The notes: generated by a model not told the origin, from the sequence alone. A stretch of 64,000 bases of DNA from ChocPot-Mid sp043804925 (GCA_043804925.1 JAZDIP010000017.1:1-64000), one strand, 5' to 3'. Positions 53,667-62,786 are shown, counted from the stretch's first letter. Numbers and translations: made by a program.

Positions 53667-54395
53667 TTAACTAACTGCTTTTATCTTTTTTAACTTACCT
53701 GAACCAACGGCATCCATTTTAATTTTTTCCGGATTACCATAATACTTTACATTTCCACTACCTTGAATTTTAACATTTAACTCTTTATTGACAAGTGTCT
53801 CTGTATTTCCTGAACCACTGACCAAAATATCGCAATATTGAGAGTTCAACTCCACGGCATTGATATTTCCTGAACCGTTCAGTTCCATTACAGCTGTATT
53901 TGCAATTCCATTTACATTGATATTTCCTGAACCCATAATCAGAAATCCAACTTTGTACGCTGAAATATCGGTAAAATTAATATTCCCTGAACCACTGACT
54001 TTTAAGTTGATTTCTTCAGAATTTAGTGGTGTAAAGTTATACATATTACCTGTCCCGAAAAGTTTAAAGCTATTTAATTCTTTCATAGTAATATAGATGT
54101 TAAGTTTTTCCGGACATATTTTTTCATCAGAATTTATTACCAAAGTTCCGTTCTCGACTTTTGTTAATATCTTGCCAATCAAATCTTTATTGGCTTCGAC
54201 ACTTACACTCTGGACATCACCTTGACTGATAAAAACATTACCTGCAGTCATAAAACTGACCGATTCGAAACTCGATAAATCTCTTATTTGAGTTTCTAAA
54301 TTACCTGCTCCTTCAAGGCAGGTATTACTTGCTGTGCAAGAGAGCATTAAACATGTTGTTAATGCTATTGCTAAGATATGGACGTACTTTTTCAT
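53667..54395 (-). CDS. DUF2807 (head GIN domain) surface lipoprotein
   Basis: Protein of 242 aa with a lipobox (LMLSC) and AAGGA before the ATG. The body is a repeated beta-solenoid-like array with G-S-G-N motifs (KVSGSGNINF, IMGSGNINV, ELNGSGNINA, LVSGSGNTET, KIQGSGNVKY), diagnostic of the putative auto-transporter adhesin head GIN domain. Early motif RDLSSFESVSFMTAGNVFIS is typical. Widespread in Bacteroidota, role uncertain. Monocistronic with a terminator. Confidence 0.9.
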   Translation of the reverse strand: MKKYVHILAIALTTCLMLSCTASNTCLEGAGNLETQIRDLSSFESVSFMTAGNVFISQGDVQSVSVEANKDLIGKILTKVENGTLVINSDEKICPEKLNIYITMKELNSFKLFGTGNMYNFTPLNSEEINLKVSGSGNINFTDISAYKVGFLIMGSGNINVNGIANTAVMELNGSGNINAVELNSQYCDILVSGSGNTETLVNKELNVKIQGSGNVKYYGNPEKIKMDAVGSGKLKKIKAVS

Positions 54396-54739
54396 TGTAT
54401 AATTCCTTGTATATTATTAGATGATATTTCTTGTGAGTCCTGAATGAATTACGAAAATAATGAAAAAAAGTTTCAAGCCGAACAACCGAAGCATTGAAAA
54501 ACTGAAGTACCATAGATATATAGTAAAATACTAAAAAAAATTATAATAGAGTGAACACAATCTACCTTACTGAACTCAAGGCCAACGCGGGTTGACTGTT
54601 GACTATCAACTATTTTAAAATATTTCTGTAATTTGCACTTCAAGAATTATAATTATTTTGAAAAAAATCATACATTGAAATTTTAAAATCAACGAATTGA
54701 TTGGAAATTGTAAAATTGAAAATTATATAAGGAAATAAT
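54396..54739. other. 344-bp intergenic region
   Basis: Divergent promoter region of the DUF2807 and purE genes. Contains a GTTGACT-type heptad pair (about 54592-54610) and the TGTAATTTGC motif; otherwise AT-rich with no gene. Confidence 0.6.
54627..54636 (+). promoter_or_regulatory. TGTAATTTGC motif upstream of purE
   Basis: Identical to 30731-30740; candidate minus-7 element about 105 nt before the purE start. Confidence 0.3.
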
Positions 54740-55249
54740 ATGAAAAACTGGCCCCCAAAAATCAGTATAATAATGGGAAGCGATTCCGATTTGCCCATAA
54801 TGAAAAAAACTTGTGATGTTTGCAATGATTTCGGAGTAGGATACGAAATGAGAGTGATTTCTGCTCACCGCAATCCTCTCGAAATTATGGACTATGCCCA
54901 AAATGTACAAAAAAGAGGAATAAAAGTAATAATTGCGGGAGCCGGCGGAGCCGCACATCTCCCGGGAGTAATTGCAGGAAATACTCCTCTACCTGTGATA
55001 GGTGTACCAATTAATACCAAAATTAACGGTTTGGATTCACTCCTATCAATTGTTCAGATGCCTCCGGGAGTTCCTGTTGCATCTATGGCAATAGACGGAG
55101 CAAAAAATGCCGGTTTGTACGCCATGCAAATATTGGCTACAGGCGACGAGGCAATGATGCAAAAATATATTGAATACAAAAAGAAAGCTTCTGAAGAGTC
55201 AGCCGCAAAAAATAATAATCCTGAATTTACGGAATTGTACAAGCCATGA
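54740..55249 (+). CDS. purE: N5-carboxyaminoimidazole ribonucleotide mutase
   Basis: Protein of 169 aa catalysing conversion of N5-CAIR to CAIR in purine synthesis. Motifs: IIMGSDSDLPIM, the active-site ISAHRNP, IIAGAGGAAHLPGV, and LLSIVQMPPGVPVASM. The length and class I signature fit. AAGGA precedes the ATG. Its stop overlaps the next start by 4 nt (ATGA). No purK is adjacent. Confidence 0.96.
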   Translation: MKNWPPKISIIMGSDSDLPIMKKTCDVCNDFGVGYEMRVISAHRNPLEIMDYAQNVQKRGIKVIIAGAGGAAHLPGVIAGNTPLPVIGVPINTKINGLDSLLSIVQMPPGVPVASMAIDGAKNAGLYAMQILATGDEAMMQKYIEYKKKASEESAAKNNNPEFTELYKP

Positions 55250-55722
55250 TTAAAAGAATACTTTATTTGCACGGTCTCGATGCGGTACCAAAACCGGAAA
55301 AAGTTGAGCTCTTGATGAAAGCAGGTACAATTTTATCACCCAAGCTCAATTACCGTGCATTTAAAGACGATATTACTCTTTTTAATGAACTTGCTGATTC
55401 AATTAAAATCGAAAATATTACTAATATTGTTGGTAGTTCTTTTGGCGGGTACATGGGATTTTACTTATCTGAATTTTGCAAAATTCCTGCCGTACTTTTC
55501 AATCCAGCTATATCATTCAAAAGTCTTGAGGTGCCGGTAATAAATGCTTTTTCCAATACAGCGAAAACGATTATTCTGGGAATTAGGGATGATGTGATTA
55601 ATCCAATCGAAACAGAAGAATTCATTAAAAAGCATAATTATTCAAACACAAAGATACTGAAACTGGATTTTGAACATCAGGTTTCCGAAGAGATATTTGC
55701 GATTGCTTTGAATTATCTATAA
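55246..55722 (+). CDS. YqiA-like small alpha/beta hydrolase
   Basis: Protein of 158 aa with YLHGLDA at the start, nucleophile elbow GSSFGGYMGF (G-x-S-x-G), an Asp region (GIRDDVINP) and a late His (FEHQVSEE), giving a plausible Ser-Asp-His triad. Size and pattern fit the UPF0227/YqiA esterase family. It is translationally coupled to purE by an ATGA overlap. Substrate unknown; a link to purine metabolism is only positional. Confidence 0.8.
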   Translation: MIKRILYLHGLDAVPKPEKVELLMKAGTILSPKLNYRAFKDDITLFNELADSIKIENITNIVGSSFGGYMGFYLSEFCKIPAVLFNPAISFKSLEVPVINAFSNTAKTIILGIRDDVINPIETEEFIKKHNYSNTKILKLDFEHQVSEEIFAIALNYL

Positions 55723-55818
55723 AACATTTTACTCTGTCTATTGTTATTTTTTTCTGTCAGTTATTACAAAGATTGTTATACGAAAATTTAGGTTGTGTGC
55801 TAACAAATATAACATTAT

Positions 55819-56103
55819 ATGAAGATAATAAAACAAAAAAAGATAGAAGGTTGCCTCGAAGGGGCTAATGTTAAAGATATTAAACTGGACGGGAAAATCA
55901 CAAAAGAGTTAGTCCTGCATCTTGGTCAGTTAGGAAAATTAATTTTCACTGACGACCTTGAAAAACCTTTTTTCCGTGTTATTGTCCGCGGGCAATTTAC
56001 GATGAAAGGTTCGCTCGGAAACCGTACAATCCGTCTTTTGATGCCTCTTACCGGAGAAGAGGAATTTATAAAAAGTTTGTCGGAGCATTTGGGGAAGTTT
56101 TAG
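55819..56103 (+). CDS. Conserved-looking small hypothetical protein
   Basis: Protein of 94 aa, beta-rich N-terminal half (DIKLDGKITKELVLHLGQ) with FFRVIVRGQFTMKGSLGNR and an end LTGEEEFIKSLSEHLGKF. No family recognised. The ATG start and balanced composition suggest a real gene. Heptad repeats start right after its stop. Confidence 0.6.
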   Translation: MKIIKQKKIEGCLEGANVKDIKLDGKITKELVLHLGQLGKLIFTDDLEKPFFRVIVRGQFTMKGSLGNRTIRLLMPLTGEEEFIKSLSEHLGKF

Positions 56104-56172
56104 GAGACGGCAGACGGCAGACGGAAGTTGGGAAAATGTAGAATGTAAAATGTAGAATGTAAAATGTAAAAT
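56104..56172. repeat. GACGGCA and AATGTAA heptads
   Basis: GACGGCA-type units next to the stop codon, then five AATGTAG/AATGTAA units in tandem (about 56134-56172). Confidence 0.85.
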
Positions 56173-56249
56173 GGAAGGCAATTACACAGAGTTCCACGGA
56201 GAGCCACAGAGTAGGATTCTGAACCTGCGATTGAAGCTGATTAAATGAT

Positions 56250-59200
56250 TTATCTGATTAATGCTATTTTCCCAAAATGATTTTCTGAGCCAACAGAGAA
56301 TTTGTAATAATACACTCCTGAATTCAAATTGTTCCCATTGAAAATTATATCATACTCTCCTTCAGGTTTCCATTCATCGCAAAGCACTGCAATTTCCTGC
56401 CCTAGAGAATTATATATCGTCAAATTCACATTAGCAGGTTTTTCGAGATAAAATTTAAATTTTGTGCTTTCTGAAAATGGATTGGGGAAAATTGTACATT
56501 TTGTTAATGACAAGTGATTTTCATTAACATAGCTTGGTGATGTAATTGACCAAAATGAATCTGAACTGTCTTCAGGTATTGGCTCATTAAAAGACCAAAT
56601 CCGAATAAAACCATCTTCACCTGTTGTAGCTAATTTTGAACCGTCTTGATTCCAGTCGATAGAATGTATTGGAAAGTTATGACCATATAATGTTTGCATT
56701 AATTCCCCTGTTTCAGTATTCCATATTTTGACTTTTTTATCATAGCTCCCACTAGCTAATTTAATACCATCAGGCGCCCAAGCTATTGAGTTTATAAAAC
56801 CGGTATTTCCATTAAATCTAAACTTTTCTTTAAAAGTGTTGGCATCCCATATGATAATTGAGCTATCTCTGCTACAAGTTGAAACTTCTGAACCATCAGG
56901 TTTCCAGGATGTTTCAAGTATACTTGCTCTATGTCCAATTAGTTCATTTGTTACTTTACCGCTATCCACATCATATATCTTTCCAAATGATGTCAAGTCT
57001 GCTATTAATATTTTAGAGCCAAATGGTTGCCATGCAATATCATTAATTTCATATTTACTAATATTATAAGTACTTTGTATTTCTCTTTTTTCAATGTCCC
57101 AAAAAGTCAATGTACCTCCGTTCCCAAAACCGTTTGCCAATAATGAACAGTTTGGATTCCAAGCTGTAGGATTGGCACAAAATCCAAAACTCCATTTAAC
57201 TCCAGGATAATATAGTAATTCACTATTGTCAACTGTATTCCAAGCTTTGATTGAAACATTTCGCCAACCGGCAGCTAACTTATAACCATCGGGACACCAT
57301 TTAACTGATGTCACAGATTCTTGCTTTTTGGACAACTGTTGTATTACTTCTGTATTTTCTAAATTAAAAATCTTAATATTTCCAATAACATCTCCAGCTA
57401 CAATCTTTAGACCAGTAGGATTCCAAGATATTGATGAGACATTATAATCATCTAAACTAAGATGGTTTAATAGTGTAAAAGAATTTATATCCCATATATC
57501 CAAAGAACTATTTAAACCTATGGCCAGCTCTGAACCATCTTTACTCCAATCAATTGAATAGACCATTTTTACGTTAATATTATTGAAAGATATAATATTA
57601 TCAATTTGTGAAATATTCCAAAATTTGACACTAAAATCAAAACCATAACTTGCTAATATTAGAGAATCAGGATGCCATGATACTATTGTTACACCGCCTT
57701 TATGCCCGTTAATTGAGTTTATTTTAGTCACGCTATTAACATCCCATATTACTATTTTCCCATCACTGTTTCCACATGCAAGTAAGGAATCATCAAAGCT
57801 CAATGAAACAGACTTAACATTAACGTTGTAATTCATAAATGTGTTGATTGCATTACCTCTTTCAATATCCCATATTTTAACTGTACCATCATCACTGCCG
57901 CTCAAGACATATAATCCATCCTTACTCCAACATAAAGAATTTATTCTCTCAGTATGACCTGTAAGTACCCTGAATTCAGTTCCATTGTAAGTATTCCAAA
58001 TTCTGATTGTTTTATCATTACCAGAACTTGCAATTTTTGAACCATCGGGGCTCCATGAAACAGAATTTACTTCCTTATTATGTCCTTTAAGGATTTTAGT
58101 TATGCAGCTTGATTCGGCATTGTAAATATTGATTTCACCATTTTGACAAGCACTCGCTATTAATTTTCCGTCCGGGTTCCAGTCAATTGAATTAACGCCT
58201 GAAAAACTATTCAATGTGTTGATATTTTTATTTATTTTCTCATCCCAAAGAGCTATTGTTCCATCTATATTTCCTGCTGCTATAATTGAATTATATGGAT
58301 TCCAATCTATCGAAGGAATTGAGCTATAGTGTCCATGAAAATCTTTTTCTAATGTTCCAGATTCAACATCCCATATTTTAATTCCACCATATTCATTAGT
58401 ACTTATAACTTTTGAGACATTTTGTATCCAAAATAATGTCAATACCGTTTTTTCATAACCCTGAAAAGTTTTTATCAAAGTTCCTGTGTCATAATCTACT
58501 ATATTCAAGGAAGGATATGAACCTAATACTGCAATTTTAGAGTCATCGGAATTCCATTTCAATCGTAAAACTGAATAACAATTTGGTACCCATATTGATT
58601 TTATTTTATTCCATGTATTTGTTTCCCAAAAAATGACACCACCTGTTTCATTTCCACTCATAAGAATGGAGCCATCACTATTCCACTCTGCTGTATATAT
58701 AGGGTCATCTGCAATCTGAAATTCCTTAATAAGTTCCCCATTAACACTCCATAAGCTAAAGTACATAAATCCACCACCACCTGCAATCATAGTTCCCTGA
58801 GGATTCCAAGATAAAAAGTACGCCCCACCACTAAAAGATTTTATTTTTATCATAGTTTCAGCATACCAAATAGTAATTACACCACTATGGACTCCTCCTG
58901 ATTGACTGGCAATTTTCGAACCTTCAGGACTCCATTTTACAATATCCATGCAATCGTTGTGCTTAATTATTTTTATTGGTTTACCTGATTTGAGGTCTAT
59001 TATTTTTATTAAACTATCCAATCCACCCGTTACTATTTTATTACCATCGGGACTCCAGGACATACATCGGATAGCTCCGTTATGTCCGGGTATAGTCCTG
59101 ATTATTTCTCCGGATTCAACATCCCAGATATAAATTAATCCTGTACTACCAGCGCTTGCGATTTTTGTCCCATCCGGACTTAACTCGGCAGCCAATAATC

Positions 59201-59540
59201 TCCCAAGCCCCAATAACTTATTTTTAAATGTTTTTGATTTTACTTTTATTAGGCATTTATCGGAAACTGTATCGGGAGTAGTCCATTCGTAGGACAATCC
59301 AGTAGCAGCATCTGTAATTTGATTCCAGTTACTACCTGAATCAATTGAGTAATAAAGATTAACTGAATCCATAGGTAAAATACCATCCCATTGAATATCT
59401 ACTTTGGTTCCGGCAGGAAATTTTTCTTTGCCATTTGGATAAATCAGCTTTAATTCAGCATTAAGATTGTATAATGGAAGAATTATAAATATTAATTGGA
59501 TTAATATAATTATACGATATACAAAATTGAGCTTTTTCAT
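56250..59540 (-). CDS. T9SS-secreted WD40-repeat protein
   Basis: Protein of 1096 aa from the ATG at 59540 (MKKLNFVYRIIILIQLIFII, signal peptide); a longer frame upstream lacks family support. The N-terminal Ig-like module (LKLIYPNGKEKFPAGTKVDI, then VNLYYSIDSGSNWNQITDAA) is of the kind found before surface domains. Then come about twenty WD40-type repeats with cores such as SWSPDGNKIVTGG and IKIWDVESGT, enough for about three seven-bladed propellers. The C-terminus is a type A sorting domain (CTIFPNPFSESTKFKF to SGVYYYKFSVGS). WD40 domains are usually cytoplasmic, so an exported one suggests a surface binding scaffold. Partners unknown. Confidence 0.88.
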   Translation of the reverse strand: MKKLNFVYRIIILIQLIFIILPLYNLNAELKLIYPNGKEKFPAGTKVDIQWDGILPMDSVNLYYSIDSGSNWNQITDAATGLSYEWTTPDTVSDKCLIKVKSKTFKNKLLGLGRLLAAELSPDGTKIASAGSTGLIYIWDVESGEIIRTIPGHNGAIRCMSWSPDGNKIVTGGLDSLIKIIDLKSGKPIKIIKHNDCMDIVKWSPEGSKIASQSGGVHSGVITIWYAETMIKIKSFSGGAYFLSWNPQGTMIAGGGGFMYFSLWSVNGELIKEFQIADDPIYTAEWNSDGSILMSGNETGGVIFWETNTWNKIKSIWVPNCYSVLRLKWNSDDSKIAVLGSYPSLNIVDYDTGTLIKTFQGYEKTVLTLFWIQNVSKVISTNEYGGIKIWDVESGTLEKDFHGHYSSIPSIDWNPYNSIIAAGNIDGTIALWDEKINKNINTLNSFSGVNSIDWNPDGKLIASACQNGEINIYNAESSCITKILKGHNKEVNSVSWSPDGSKIASSGNDKTIRIWNTYNGTEFRVLTGHTERINSLCWSKDGLYVLSGSDDGTVKIWDIERGNAINTFMNYNVNVKSVSLSFDDSLLACGNSDGKIVIWDVNSVTKINSINGHKGGVTIVSWHPDSLILASYGFDFSVKFWNISQIDNIISFNNINVKMVYSIDWSKDGSELAIGLNSSLDIWDINSFTLLNHLSLDDYNVSSISWNPTGLKIVAGDVIGNIKIFNLENTEVIQQLSKKQESVTSVKWCPDGYKLAAGWRNVSIKAWNTVDNSELLYYPGVKWSFGFCANPTAWNPNCSLLANGFGNGGTLTFWDIEKREIQSTYNISKYEINDIAWQPFGSKILIADLTSFGKIYDVDSGKVTNELIGHRASILETSWKPDGSEVSTCSRDSSIIIWDANTFKEKFRFNGNTGFINSIAWAPDGIKLASGSYDKKVKIWNTETGELMQTLYGHNFPIHSIDWNQDGSKLATTGEDGFIRIWSFNEPIPEDSSDSFWSITSPSYVNENHLSLTKCTIFPNPFSESTKFKFYLEKPANVNLTIYNSLGQEIAVLCDEWKPEGEYDIIFNGNNLNSGVYYYKFSVGSENHFGKIALIR

Positions 59541-59735
59541 AACTGTACCCCGGTAATTTTTTATTTTTTCAAACTTTATAACTAGTAGGTATAAATTATA
59601 ACCGTTCCCAAAATTAAACATTTTTTCATAACAATAACCAAATTTGTTATCAATCATATATATAAAGACACATAAACAGCCAAAACGTCTCAGAAAAAAT
59701 GCAAAAAATATTCAAACTTTCAGAAATTTCTGATC

Positions 59736-59798
59736 CTACCCTCTCTCCACCAGCATCTTTCTCGAGTAAGCAATTAAACCGCCGGTTTCGATTATCTC
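59736..59798 (-). pseudogene. Duplicated leuD 3' end (fragment)
   Basis: Minus-strand frame reads EIIETGGLIAYSRKMLVERG then stop, almost the C-terminus of the intact LeuD at 60515-61006 (EIIEAGGLIAYSRKKLLERV). Only the last 20 codons are present. It lies 6 nt beyond the stop of the VapC gene, so the toxin-antitoxin module sits between two leuD ends. Confidence 0.9.
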
Positions 59799-59804
59799 CT
59801 TTGG

Positions 59805-60203
59805 TTATTCTACCCAATTCTCCAATTTTAGATTTTCGATTTCTTTAAAATGTTTTACATTGTTAGTTACAAAAATCAATTTCTTTTCTAAAGCAAAAGA
59901 AGCAAGCAATAAATCTGCTCCATCAACATTTTTTCCGGTTTTAACACACTTTGATTTTATTTCTCCAAAATTTTTAGCAGTTTCGTTGTTTGAATGTATG
60001 ATTGGGACTTTTGATAATAATATCTCAATGCTTTTGATGTTTTCTTTTAATCTTGATGATTTGAATGCACCAAAATAGAGTTCACAAAGAGTTATAAAAG
60101 AAATACAGACTGAATCTAAACCAATTTTGCAGATTTTATTTTCAATTTTTTTATTGCCATTTAACCAATAAGCAATAATATTTGTGTCGAGTAAGTATTT
60201 CAT
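59805..60203 (-). CDS. vapC: PIN-domain toxin, VapC family
   Basis: Protein of 132 aa with PIN acidic residues in KYLLDTNIIAYWL, TLCELYFGA and VDGADLLLASFALEK, and the end strand IFVTNNVKHF. It appears intact. It starts 3 nt after the antitoxin stop. A ribonuclease toxin by family. The module lies between leuD and a duplicated leuD 3' end, so it was probably inserted there. Confidence 0.88.
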   Translation of the reverse strand: MKYLLDTNIIAYWLNGNKKIENKICKIGLDSVCISFITLCELYFGAFKSSRLKENIKSIEILLSKVPIIHSNNETAKNFGEIKSKCVKTGKNVDGADLLLASFALEKKLIFVTNNVKHFKEIENLKLENWVE

Positions 60204-60206
60204 GGT

Positions 60207-60440
60207 TTATCTATTTGCGAAATAATTACGACCTGATTCCATTTCAGCTATAATTTCTTTTATATCCCGGTCATCCTGCCAAATACCACATAATCCTGTT
60301 GAATCTAATTTCTTATTATCATTTTTATGGTATTTATTTCTAATTGACTGAAACAAATTATAAACTTCAGGCAGAAAACTTTCGGGTATTTCCCTGATAT
60401 TACTCATTATTTCATTTTCGTAATATGCTCTTTTTTCCAT
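60207..60440 (-). CDS. Antitoxin of the VapC module (putative)
   Basis: Protein of 77 aa directly before the PIN toxin. The N-terminal helical part (IPESFLPEVYNLFQSIRNKY) and the C-terminal CGIWQDDRDIKEIIAEMESG (pattern W-x-D-D-R-D-I-x-E-I) match short antitoxin tails that bind PIN toxins. No AbrB or CopG fold is obvious. Preceded by AGGTGATAAA. Confidence 0.75.
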   Translation of the reverse strand: MEKRAYYENEIMSNIREIPESFLPEVYNLFQSIRNKYHKNDNKKLDSTGLCGIWQDDRDIKEIIAEMESGRNYFANR

Positions 60441-60514
60441 TTTATCACCTCAAAGATAAAGACTAATATTTTTAAATGACGATATTATTCGATAATAAGT
60501 TTTAACAAAAATAA

Positions 60515-61006
60515 CTATACCCTCTCCAGCAACTTCTTTCTTGAATATGCAATTAAGCCACCGGCTTCGATTATCTCCTGCTGTGTTTTTGTGTGAGGAA
60601 TGATTGCGTATTCCTTGCCCTTTGTCTTGTTGATGACTTTTTCTTCTGTTAACTCGAGTTCGTCGTTTAGGTCTGCGTCAATGCCGGGACAGATTACTGT
60701 TTTTAAGCCGAGATTGATGCTGTTTTGCAAAAATATTCTTGCGAAATTTCTTGCTATAATTATTAGTTCATGTCCTTTCAAGGTTGAGCATGCCTGCTCA
60801 CGGGAGGAACCGCAACCGAAGTTTTTTCCGCCAATGAGAATACTGTTTGCCGGTACGGTTCTGCTGTTTAACAGTTTGTTTAATTCCTTTTCGTCTGCAA
60901 AAGCATATTCGGGTGTCTCGGTTGGCAGTACTGTAGCCATGAAACGACCGGGATAAATAATATCAGTTGATATATCATCTCCAAATTTATAAATTACTTT
61001 ACTCAT
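60515..61006 (-). CDS. leuD: 3-isopropylmalate dehydratase small subunit
   Basis: Protein of 163 aa, the swivelling small subunit of isopropylmalate isomerase (leucine pathway) or the related homoaconitase type. Motifs: DDISTDIIYPGRFM, GGKNFGCGSSREQACSTLKG and FARIFLQNSINLGL. A near-perfect ribosome site AAGGAGGT precedes the ATG. Its last 21 codons are duplicated downstream beyond a VapBC module. It is separated from leuC by 177 nt containing heptad repeats. Confidence 0.95.
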   Translation of the reverse strand: MSKVIYKFGDDISTDIIYPGRFMATVLPTETPEYAFADEKELNKLLNSRTVPANSILIGGKNFGCGSSREQACSTLKGHELIIIARNFARIFLQNSINLGLKTVICPGIDADLNDELELTEEKVINKTKGKEYAIIPHTKTQQEIIEAGGLIAYSRKKLLERV

Positions 61007-61020
61007 AAAAAAACCTCCTT

Positions 61021-61056
61021 TTTAATTCTAAATTTTAAATTCTAAATTCTAAATTT
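61021..61056. repeat. TTCTAAA heptad tract
   Basis: TTCTAAA, TTTTAAA, TTCTAAA, TTCTAAA, TTTTCAA in the leuC-leuD gap. Confidence 0.8.
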
Positions 61057-61183
61057 TCAATCATTTTTTTAATACCAAATTTTCAAAACTTATTTCACGC
61101 TAAGTTCGCAAAGCCGCAAAGAATTTTCAATTTTCAATTAATTCTTCATTATCACATTTCACTTAAAATTTAAAATTAAAAAT

Positions 61184-62473
61184 TTAAAATTTTTGTTTCG
61201 TTGGGTCAGTGATTACACCTGTGATTGCACTTGCGGCGGCTACCGCGGCAGAACACAAGTAAACTTCTGCATCGGGATTGCCCATTCTGCCTTTGAAATT
61301 CCTATTGGTCGTTGAAAGTGCTTTTTCTCCGTCACCCAATGCTCCCTGATGGACACCGAGACATGGACCGCATCCGGGATTGGCAATAACGGCACCGGCA
61401 TTCATAAGAACTTCAAAAATTCCTTTTTCCATTGCTTGTCTGTATATTTTTCCGGAAGCGGGAAATACCAACATTCTTGTTCCTTTTGCAACTTTATGTC
61501 CCTTGATGATTTCTGCGGCAACTTCGAGGTCGTCAAGCCGTCCGTTTGTGCAAGAGCCAATTACAATCTGGTCAATTTTTGTGCCTGCTACCTGTCCAAC
61601 AGGTTTGACGTTGTCAACAGTATGCGGACAAGCAATCTGCGGTTCGAGCTTTGAAGCATCAATCTCAATCACCTTGTCGAATACTGCATCTTCATCTGAA
61701 TTGACTAATGGAATTTCTTCAGTTACCCCTGCTTCTCTCAGATACTTAATTGTTTCTTCGTCACCCGGAACAATTCCCGAAGTTGCACCGGCTTCGACAC
61801 TCATATTACAAATTGTCAAGCGTCCCGATGTACTCATGTTTTTAATTGTTTCACCATGAAATTCAATGACCTTGAAATTGGCACCTTCTGCCGAAATCTT
61901 TCCGATTAAATGCAAAATTAAATCTTTTGGCTGAACATATTTCTTCAGTTCTCCATTAACAATTACTTTAATTGTCGGAGGGACAGGAACATTGAGCATA
62001 ACTCCTAAAGTCCAGACAGAAGCCATTTCGGTAGCACCGATGCCAAATGAAAAAGCACCTAAAGCACCGTGTGTCGTAGTATGGCTGTCGGTCCCAAGAA
62101 CGACATAACCCGGTCTGACATAGCCGTATTGCGGAAGTATCTGATGGCAAATACCCATTTCATCACCGCGAATGTCGTGGAACTTGGAAATACCTTGCTC
62201 TGCAATAAAATTTCTGATTTTTTTCTGGTTTGTTGCAGTCTTTCTGCTTTCTGCCGGAACGCGGTGGTCGAAAATAACTGCGATGTTATTCGGATTCCAT
62301 ACCTTTGGTTCCAATCCTGTCCCCTTGTAAATTTCAAGAAACTGATTTATCACAAGAGCGGCATTTTCATGCGACATGGCAAGGTCAACCTTTGGCTCGA
62401 CGATGTCGCCGACATTGACATGAGGTAATCCGCTAGCCCTTGCTAAAATTTTTTGAACAATAGTTTGTTTCAT
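61184..62473 (-). CDS. leuC: 3-isopropylmalate dehydratase large subunit
   Basis: Aconitase-superfamily protein of 429 aa with substrate and cluster motifs: YVVLGTDSHTTTHGALGAF, IGSCTNGRLDDLEVAAE with a cluster Cys, and NPGCGPCLGVHQG with the other two Cys of the [4Fe-4S] cluster. Its length (about 420 aa) fits the archaeal-type LeuC/homoaconitase group rather than the longer (about 465 aa) E. coli type. It acts with LeuD. AAGGACTATC precedes the ATG. Confidence 0.95.
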   Translation of the reverse strand: MKQTIVQKILARASGLPHVNVGDIVEPKVDLAMSHENAALVINQFLEIYKGTGLEPKVWNPNNIAVIFDHRVPAESRKTATNQKKIRNFIAEQGISKFHDIRGDEMGICHQILPQYGYVRPGYVVLGTDSHTTTHGALGAFSFGIGATEMASVWTLGVMLNVPVPPTIKVIVNGELKKYVQPKDLILHLIGKISAEGANFKVIEFHGETIKNMSTSGRLTICNMSVEAGATSGIVPGDEETIKYLREAGVTEEIPLVNSDEDAVFDKVIEIDASKLEPQIACPHTVDNVKPVGQVAGTKIDQIVIGSCTNGRLDDLEVAAEIIKGHKVAKGTRMLVFPASGKIYRQAMEKGIFEVLMNAGAVIANPGCGPCLGVHQGALGDGEKALSTTNRNFKGRMGNPDAEVYLCSAAVAAASAITGVITDPTKQKF

Positions 62474-62534
62474 GATAGTCCTTTTATAAAAATAAAAATC
62501 ATTAATTCAATCATTAAAATTGGAAAAATAGAAT

Positions 62535-62786
62535 TCACATTAAAAACAACTCTGTGTGATAAAAACCTCCGCTTGGTATTTGAATATCAAGGTATTTGAA
62601 AATCCGTTTTAAAATGTTTTCAGTCCCATTATAAATGTCGCTGAGCAATTTTGACATGGCTGCTAACTGGAATTTGTCGGGTTGTCCTGCACCTATGATA
62701 GAATTCAGTTCAGCGATAGATTCATTAGTCAAATCAATGTAGGCGAATTCAATGTTAATCAATTCTTTTAATTCATCAGGAGTCAT
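62535..62786 (-). CDS. HEPN-type toxin, truncated
   Basis: Protein of 83 aa from the ATG at 62786 (AAGGA upstream). It looks like the N-terminal part of the HEPN proteins paired with MNT nucleotidyltransferases: AAMSKLLSDIYNGTENILKRIFKYLD, then IPSGGFYHTELFLM (family: P-S-G-x-x-W-H-x-x-L-L). It stops there, whereas family members run on for about 50-60 residues that carry the R-x(4-6)-H ribonuclease motif. It overlaps the MNT gene by 11 nt. Probably inactive. Confidence 0.65.
   Translation of the reverse strand: MTPDELKELINIEFAYIDLTNESIAELNSIIGAGQPDKFQLAAMSKLLSDIYNGTENILKRIFKYLDIQIPSGGFYHTELFLM

Noticed and set aside
59541..59657. 39-codon extension of the WD40 gene
   Set aside because: The signal peptide begins at 59540; the extension would hide it.
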